A stretch of DNA of 64,000 bases from Ulota crispa (taxonomy: Eukaryota; Streptophyta; Bryopsida; Orthotrichales; Orthotrichaceae), in NCBI GenBank assembly GCA_963920765.1, contig OY987243.1:19153419-19217418 (forward strand), given 5' to 3'. The notes beneath the pieces are model-generated. The model saw only the letters and a list, made by a program, of their open reading frames with translations. It was not told where the DNA came from and ran no database searches. Below, piece by piece: positions 57,485 through 64,000 of this stretch. The position numbers and the translations under genes were made by a program. Each line of letters begins with the position of its first letter. Position 1 is the stretch's first letter.

Positions 57485-60400
57485 ATGGCAAGCAACGTGC
57501 TTCAGAATCTGCTCTTGCTGGCGCTAGCATTATTTCAATGCTCATGCTTCCAGGCGAGATCTACGCCGGGAGACTACGAAGGTCAATTCTCTTTGCCTCA
57601 AGAGTACCAGACCGGTCTAGAATTTTCTCAGACGCCAGTGTTCGACAACACCGATCGATGGAACACCCCATCCGACGTGCCGAGCTTCAATCAATACTAC
57701 TCCGCATCGATTGGCGATGATGCTAATGGTTGGGACCCCGTCCAGGAGAATGCTCTGCCGTTTTCCTTCGAAGGAGACCAGCAGTATAGCATGTTCGCAT
57801 CCACGAGCCAGAGCGAGCTCTCTGAAGGAGAGTCTGCAACGACCGCTGGAGATGAGGCTAGCAGCGACATTACTGCGGAAGTTGAACTCTCTGGTCTCCG
57901 AGATGCAGCTTACGAAGAGAGCGAGGTCTACTTCGACACCTCCGATGCAGGCACAATCTACAAAGCTCCTGATGACGAGTAAGGTTTCGAATTCTTGCAT
58001 CCGTTGTTTTTCCTCAATGGTCGAATTCGTTACACTGGCATATATGTCACAGAGCGCCAACACCGTGACGTTTCAAGTACTCTTACACTCGAGCTTTTGA
58101 GTCACCACAGCCCCAAAAACTAGGATTGATATGTCTCAATTAGACGACTGAAATCTTTCCGTTTCAACGAACACCAGTTTTTGTAAGCAGATGAGTCTAG
58201 AACTATCAGGAACATCTAGCTAGTGCTTGACATATGATCACGAAGACTCTAGTGGGAGGAGGAGCACGTTAGAACGACACCGGGAAAGATATTGGGATGT
58301 TATCAGAATCTTGTGGTTGTAACATGCCCAAACGACATTAGTGTCGTTGTAATGCATTAGAACGACATTCTATAGTATAGATTATGGCATTCTGGAGTAG
58401 TATCTAGAGAACGGTGTTGTTTCTGGTTTAGCATTTGCTTGCACCTGTGAGTTGTGGCTATTGTGTCAGATTCTGATGGATTTATTTGCATTTGTGGTGC
58501 CCAGTGGCTTGAGCCTTCAAGCATCGGACTTTATGAGCGATCCTACGACAGTGGACGGAATGCTGGCGTCGCTAGCGGAGGACATGGGCGGATGCGGCAC
58601 TGGGAACCCGATCGACGACTGCTGGCGGTGCGACGCCAACTGGCGCAGCCATCGCAAGGCGTTGGCGTCGTGCGTGACGGGGTTCGGTCGAAACACGAAA
58701 GGAGGCACGAGCGGGATCATCTATACCGTCACCGACAGCTCCGACGACGCGGAGAATCCGACCCTCGGAACCCTGCGCTACGGCGTCACCCGAACCGCCC
58801 CTCTGTGGATCATCTTCGAGAAGAACATGACCATCGCCCTCGCCGGAGAGCTGTGGGTGAACTCTTTCAAGACCATCGACGGTCGCGGCGCCCAGGTTCA
58901 CATTGTCGGAGCGCAGACCACCATCCAAAACGCCAGCCACGTGATCGTGCACGGGATTCATATCCACGACATGAAGGCCACAGGTATGGACATATTCATT
59001 ACACTGGCATGTTCAAAATCTGCACCCAAATCTACGACATTCAAATGCACACTCAGAGCTCTGAATATAACAAAGCTAACCCCGCCTGGCATCTGAGCAT
59101 CTTTGTTTCTCTTTTGCCGATTGGAAAAGATTTTTTAGTACCTTAATAAATATTTTTTTGCATTGTGTAAACCAACTTTGAAATTTGAAGTGCTGGTTAG
59201 TAGTTCAGGGGTAGTAGTGTGGTTATGCTAGGACTGGTCTAGATCTGTGGTTCTGACGGGTGTCTGAATTTTATTTATGCATATTGAAAATTTGCCATTT
59301 TTTTATGAATATGGCGATAGGACCCACGGCTGTCCGTGTGAATGAGACGGGCGTGGTGATTCGTGTGAAGTCCGATGGAGACGGTCTTCACATTTTGAAC
59401 TCGAAGAACGTGTGGGTGGATCATTGCTACCTGGCCCGAGGCCCCGATGGCTTGCTGGATGCCACTCGTGGGTCGAACTGGATCACCGTCTCCAACAACG
59501 TGTTTGAAGACCAGAACAAGGTAAATGCCAGAACTGGTGTGACTAACTAGGGCTCTGACTAATTAATATTCAGGAAATTTGAACTTGTTTTCTGGTGTTC
59601 GTGAAATGTGTGGTTTTGTTTATGGTTATAATCGCACATTGTTTGCTAAATGGCAGTATTTCAGAGCACCAAAATTTGACATCCTAGTGCTCAAAATCTT
59701 TGAAAACTAGTTTGCATCCAGCGATTCGACCTTTGAAAACTCGGTAGTGCAATGCCCCCTGTTGTTCCAGAAATGCCAAAAAAAAAAAAAACAATGGGAT
59801 GTTGATTTTCACCTACCTGTTAGTTAAAAACACCCCAATGATATGTTTAATGCTGTTTCAAAACTCGGGGTTTGCACTAACACAGGGATTAGGAGGACTC
59901 TCGGGCGGGTCACAGGGGTCTCGAGGTGGTCAACCTAAACCTTGAGTTCTATAATCTAGGTCTAGTATAGACACGAGTTTCAAATGGGCGACTCAAACTG
60001 GCTCTGGTTCCTCAAAACTCAGCCTTCGCTACGAACATAAATTCTGTGGAATACCTCCATTTTAACAAAACAATCGATTGCAGGTGATGTTGTTTGGATC
60101 GAGCCCTGATTGGACTGCAGACACGGGCATGAGGGCGACCGTGGCGTACAACAGATTTGGAAAGGGCCTCATTCAAAGATTGCCACGGTAAGTAACACAA
60201 TAAGTCTACCGAAGCAAGCGTGTGCTCGTGAGAGTGCGTGCAACTTCACAGACTAGGTTTAGTGTTTGTATTAAGCGTTACTGGAGATATTTTAAGCATA
60301 TTTACCTTGTTCAAACGCAAGCATGCGTATTAATTAAAATCTCAGCTTTAAGGTTGGCACTTAGAAAAGTACTCTTCTGATAGAGCAGATTATTTTTTTG

Positions 60401-62281
60401 GTATGTTCAGGTTGAGGAGATTTATGCATTAGTCCTAAGGTACTGAAATCCATCGATGTTGAAGAATCATGGCTTAGTTAGGTTCAATGGCATAACCAGC
60501 AGCACAATGGTTTTTTGCAATTCCTCTAAGGCATTTGTTAGAGTGGCATTGAAGTGATGGTCTGTATGGTTGTGTAATGCAGATGCCGCTATGGCACGTT
60601 TCATGTTGTCAACAACCACTACTCAGACGGGTGGGGCTTGTATGCAATTGGAGGCAGCGAAAACCCTATGATTCTTAGTCAAGGGAATGTTTTCAATCCT
60701 AGTAAACGGAGGGAGGTAAGTCCCATATTGTTCTTGCCTTGCCCCACCATGAGATGAAGCTAATTCAGTCTCACAAAACCTTATATTTGTTATATATATA
60801 AAAACGTGCGTGCATAAAACTATTCAGTAGTGCATGCAAAGAACTTCAAGCATTAAATGTAGGTTTACGTCTTGTTTACTGATTGTACGATCTAAAAGTC
60901 TTTCTCCATCATGATGTTTGGTTCTCCCTTTTATTCTTTTGAGCTATATTCATTTGTAACACCATATTCGTTAGTTTGGGAAAAACAAGTGTCCCACTTT
61001 CTACTCCACCTTAACCCCTGAACGCCCCGAAAGCCCTTTGCAGTCGTATGTATGTCTGTATGTACAAACGTATTTGAGCTGCTCTTAGGGCTTTCCAAAA
61101 AAAATTATGCACCCATCATCATACAACCCTTCAATATGTATGGTTGTAACACTTTAATTTTTGCTAATTCAAACTTTTGAATACTGGTTGCAACCGTATT
61201 TGGCACTGTATCTCTATAGCCCAAGGGCCCTTCAGGGGTTAAACCCAAAAAGTTACCTTAAACTAAATTCAAATGTATCAGATTCAATCTAAGCCACTAA
61301 AATTTTCCCTCACAAATTCCTCCTCTTAGGTGAGGACACGCGTACAAAAAAAACATTGAGCTCGATTTTAGGGGATCACCTAAAACCTTGAAAGTCCCAA
61401 AATGTACCGTTTTTCCCAAATTATCAAATATGATGTTTTGTGAATGTTGGTGTCTATTCCTTTTAGAGTTGTTACTTGGATTTTCAACTCTTGACACTGG
61501 TAAAATGTTCCATTTCCTAGATTTTAGTATGGAAAACTTCTACCTCCATTGAAAAAGTGTTAATATGTTCTTAGCAAAAGTATTGCAAGCAATGCAATTT
61601 TGATTCTATGTTCCGTCATAAATTTTCATGTTAATTTTCATGCCCTAGGCATTCACTGTCGACTTAGATTTTAGAGCTCATACCACAATCCTAGTTTCCA
61701 AAGCTTTGGGACACTTCAAAACTCATATATATTAGAATGTGTAGTTAATTTGCCCAATTGAACCCTTAGATGAATTCTTGGCTTAAAGTCAAGGACTTTG
61801 GGGCATTGAATTTTTGTGCCTGGAATTGTAGTTGTCAAAATCATGAATACTCAAACGTTACAAATTTAAACATGTAAGTTGTTTTAACAAATATAACCAT
61901 ACATGAGAAAACACATTTTCTGTGTAGAAAACGTGGATCACACTAAAATGTGTATCACGTTTGATGATATCTTGGTGTAACTTTCTACTGAGTGGTAACA
62001 AGTCCTTTTAATGGCATGAAAAAGTATACTTCATTTGCTTTGCTTTGCTTTGCTTTCAGGTGACAAAGCACATCGACGACGACGGACCCCTTTTCGAAGG
62101 GTGGGAGAAGTGGAACTGGGCATCCAAGGGCGACATTTTCCTGGGTGGCTCCTACTTCACAGGCTCCGGCTTCGACGCCCTCCACGTCGACAAGTACGCC
62201 GAAGCATTCAGCACTTCCCCGCGCCCGGCTCAGCTTGTGCCTGGCATCACCAAAAACGCAGGCCCCCTCACCTTCACCTAA
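57485..62281 (+). CDS. pectate lyase (PL1), secreted, with long acidic N-terminal region, six exons
   Basis: Exons 57485-57978, 58505-58983, 59321-59520, 60084-60187, 60583-60715 and 62060-62281. All are GT-AG with matching phases, giving 543 residues. Cleaves de-esterified homogalacturonan by beta-elimination in the wall, with Ca2+. Residues 1-24 look like a signal peptide ([16 protein letters not shown]). Residues 25-165 are Ser/Glu/Asp-rich with no known fold. The PL1 domain starts at about 190 with [13 protein letters not shown], then [24 protein letters not shown] (343-346), WVDH (356-359) and DGLLDA (367-372), which supply the calcium-site Asps. [16 protein letters not shown] (422-437) carries the catalytic-type Arg. 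The join of exon 1 to exon 2 rests on phase (GA|T), consensus sites and the need for a signal peptide, and is less certain than the rest. Intron 5 (1344 bp) holds two nested MITEs. Confidence 0.9.
60959..61438. mobile_element. 'ATTCGTTAA' MITE in intron 5 of the pectate lyase, split by a TTAA MITE
   Basis: The left part (60959-61010) ends 'ctactccacc' and the right part resumes 'acccaaaaagttacctt' at 61243. The intact copy at 25667 reads 'ctccacctcaaacctcaaaaagttac' across this point, so the host had TCAA/TTAA once. The element ends face each other as in other copies. Confidence 0.8.
61015..61238 (+). mobile_element. short TTAA MITE, 224 bp, nested in the intron element
   Basis: CCCCTGAACGCCCC to CCCTTCAGGGG, with TTAA at 61011-61014 and 61239-61242. 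Identical in length to 36426-36649 and inserted about 20 bp from the equivalent site of the same host family. Confidence 0.92.
62034..62059 (+). promoter_or_regulatory. pyrimidine tract made of TTTGC repeats at the last 3' splice site
   Basis: Four TTTGC units followed by TTTCAG form the acceptor of exon 6 of the pectate lyase. A microsatellite thus serves as the polypyrimidine tract, so its length may vary between individuals. Confidence 0.7.
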
Positions 62282-63486
62282 TCTAGACTCCTTAATACTC
62301 CCCCAGACTAGTACTCTCCCAAAGTTCTTCATTCCAGTGCAGCGCACTGGGTTCTGATGTTGCCCGGGTATGTTGCCATTGCTTGTGAATTAATGTCGGT
62401 GGATATCCCATCGAGAGGTGAGAAAGCAAACCACAGTCAGAAAGAAAGGAATTCCCTTGGAATGGCTAGCAACCCCTGAGTGGTGGACCTTGTGTGTCAC
62501 GGTCGCAACCTCCTCGCTGCTACTGTTAAGTTAGTAGCTTGTGAACAGGTGGGTGATGAGTTGCTAGTTCTCACCAGCTTGTTTTGTAGACTAGGATTTA
62601 ATTATACGACTGTGGTGATGCCATTGCCATTCAGAAACTGCAGAAATAGCGTTGTAGCGAACAAGCGCTGAGGCTTGGGTATCTTGCGCACTATGCTTAA
62701 TATTACTGTGCTACGCTAGTCATCGTTGGCTTTGCGTTGGTGGGCACTTGGAAATTACAAATTGGAAGATTTCAATGGTCCGAATCTACGAGCGTCCTTT
62801 TGCATTTCTTAACGGGTGGAAGAAATCATTCTGCTTTTGGACGTGAGTATCGGAAAACTTGTCAGACTTTTTAAAGTTTGATTTGGAAATAAGGTGCTGA
62901 AGTACAAAAGTGGTTATGATCTTTGTAGCATTCATTGGCTTGTTTGTTGAGTAAGGTCTTGCTCAAACTTCTTGATCCATGGCCGGCCTTTATGTCATCA
63001 CAAGGACCTCTGTGAGATCAAAGACTCAAAGCTCAAGACCTTCAAATCGTATTGTATACCGATCACACTCCGTAAGCAGCCGCCAGAACTCTTCGACTGT
63101 CAATAATCAGCCTTGCATGAATTCTAAACAGACGCTAATCTCTCGCATGAACAACTGCAGGCACACCATCAGCGATCCAGTGATATTTTTAAGGACAATA
63201 AGAATTCTATTATTAAAAAAAAGATTAAAATGCAAGATGCCAACGCTCGATGCTTTACTGCGTTCAACTGCTTCATGCACCAAAAGCCTAGCAGTTCCAA
63301 TGCGCTCGAACCAAGACACGAGCGAATCCTGAGAAGAGCTCGGAGCGAGGCACCTGGACAGCAGGCACGGCCGCGGGAGAAATATCGAGTTGGAAGCGAG
63401 TTAGCCAAACTGTGAGAGAAAAAACGAGGGGGAAGGCGATGGGGGAGAGCTGCTGCGGATACCGCAACACTAATGCGGTGCTAGAG
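62282..63486. other. pectate lyase 3' flank and probable 5' part of a minus-strand gene
   Basis: Even composition with no repeats. On minus, 63494 back to about 63110 holds three overlapping frames of 68-79 codons. 63169-63408 reads MANSLPTRYFSRGRACCPGASLRALLRIRS, Arg-rich as in organelle presequences, with a possible donor (GCA|GTAAAG) near its end. Not recognised. The telo-box array at 63487 supports a transcript on this strand. Confidence 0.3.
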
Positions 63487-63546
63487 GGGAGCAATTTAGG
63501 GTTTCGGGGAGCAATTTAGGGTTTCGGGGAGCAATTTAGGGTTTTG
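63487..63546 (-). promoter_or_regulatory. three tandem telo-boxes (20-bp period)
   Basis: The unit gggagcaatttagggtttcg is repeated three times, each giving AAACCCTAAA on minus. Telo-boxes mark plant promoters of translation, ribosome-biogenesis and snoRNA genes. Direction is inferred from the open frames to the left and a repeat element to the right. Confidence 0.55.
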
Positions 63547-63652
63547 GAGAGGGGGACAGAAAAGACAGCAATCGGTGGTTGTGGAGGACATCGCTAAGGA
63601 ACCTCTTTTTCCCTTTTTTTTTATATACTTGTTCATAGGGTTCACACTTTAA

Positions 63653-64000
63653 CTCCTAAATGCTCAAAGGTTTTTTTGAGCTTCTAGGAATTTGCTCTAA
63701 ACTGATCAAAAAGTCAATATTTTGATAAGTTATATCAGTTTAAAAAAATTGTAACCGTACAAATTCAAACTAGATATGTTAAACATCACATAGGAAAAGA
63801 AAACACAACAATACCACTTATGGATTGCAAGATTATAACGTATGATCAAGGGGGTGTTAAATTTGCAAAAATGACTTTGAGTCTTTTGATCCTCTTTTCA
63901 CATGACAAATCTAAAATCTTGGTTGCCAAAAAAATATGAGGTTAAAGGACATAACATACATAACTCCAATCCATTTACAATTTTTGAAAATCTCTTTTAC
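63653..64000 (-). mobile_element. TTAA-type MITE running off the window
   Basis: TTAA (63649-63652) then CTCCTAAATGCTCAAAGG. The interior is the reverse of 31320-31961 ('agattataacgtatgatcaaggg', 'cctcttttcacatg'). The right end is beyond the window. Confidence 0.8.

Noticed and set aside
57213-57545. 110-codon minus frame opposite the pectate lyase start
   Set aside because: It overlaps the signal-peptide exon antisense and has no motif I recognise. Most likely a shadow.

Overview
This window reads as nuclear DNA of a land plant (streptophyte). The evidence is a plant-type cytochrome c1 with a bipartite mitochondrial presequence, a secreted GH9 endoglucanase and a plant PL1 pectate lyase (both in several exons with GT-AG introns), nuclear tRNA genes, telo-box (AAACCCTAA) promoters and a C/D snoRNA gene. 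The AT-rich background is packed with small non-autonomous DNA transposons. I cannot name the species. The style would fit a non-seed plant, but that is a guess.

Layout. 2.5-3.5 kb: intronless CYC1 on the minus strand, with a 521-bp near-perfect palindromic Tourist/PIF-Harbinger MITE just upstream. 4-14.5 kb: mostly MITEs. 14.6-15.9 kb: a minus-strand non-coding unit with a telo-box/TATA promoter and a C/D snoRNA whose guide matches 25S rRNA. 16-24 kb: MITEs, a 300-bp tandem duplication and tRNA-Cys(GCA). 26.0-26.2 kb: a decayed tRNA-Ala and a near-intact tRNA-Thr(AGT). 26-38 kb: AT-rich sequence and nested MITEs. 38.3-41.1 kb: GH9 endoglucanase, six exons, with a duplicated block in the 3' flank. 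42.7-45.7 kb: a MITE, then a 15/30-bp minisatellite split by a hAT-like insertion. 45.7-48.4 kb: a decayed, intron-containing copy of a conserved plant beta-propeller gene. 48-57 kb: repeats. 57.5-62.3 kb: pectate lyase, six exons, with nested MITEs in intron 5. 63.5 kb: a triple telo-box array that probably heads a minus-strand gene.

The main pattern in the window is a family of about twenty elements that begin CCCCTAA or CCCTTGA, end in the inverse, and are flanked by TTAA. At three sites the host is itself a repeat or palindrome, so the empty site can be read. In each case exactly one TTAA becomes two. TTAA duplication with CCC-starting ends is the hallmark of piggyBac transposons, which I know as scarce or unreported in most land plants. 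No transposase is present here, so the elements must have been mobilised in trans. Other MITE types present are Tourist/PIF (TTA TSD), Tc1/mariner-like foldbacks (TA TSD), CACTA-ended miniatures, a hAT-like element (8-bp TSD) and three unclassified inverted-repeat families.

The working genes are housekeeping (CYC1, tRNAs, snoRNA) and cell-wall remodelling (a GH9 acting on beta-1,4-glucan and a PL1 acting on de-esterified pectin). The two wall genes lie on the same strand about 16 kb apart, but nothing in the sequence shows they are co-regulated.
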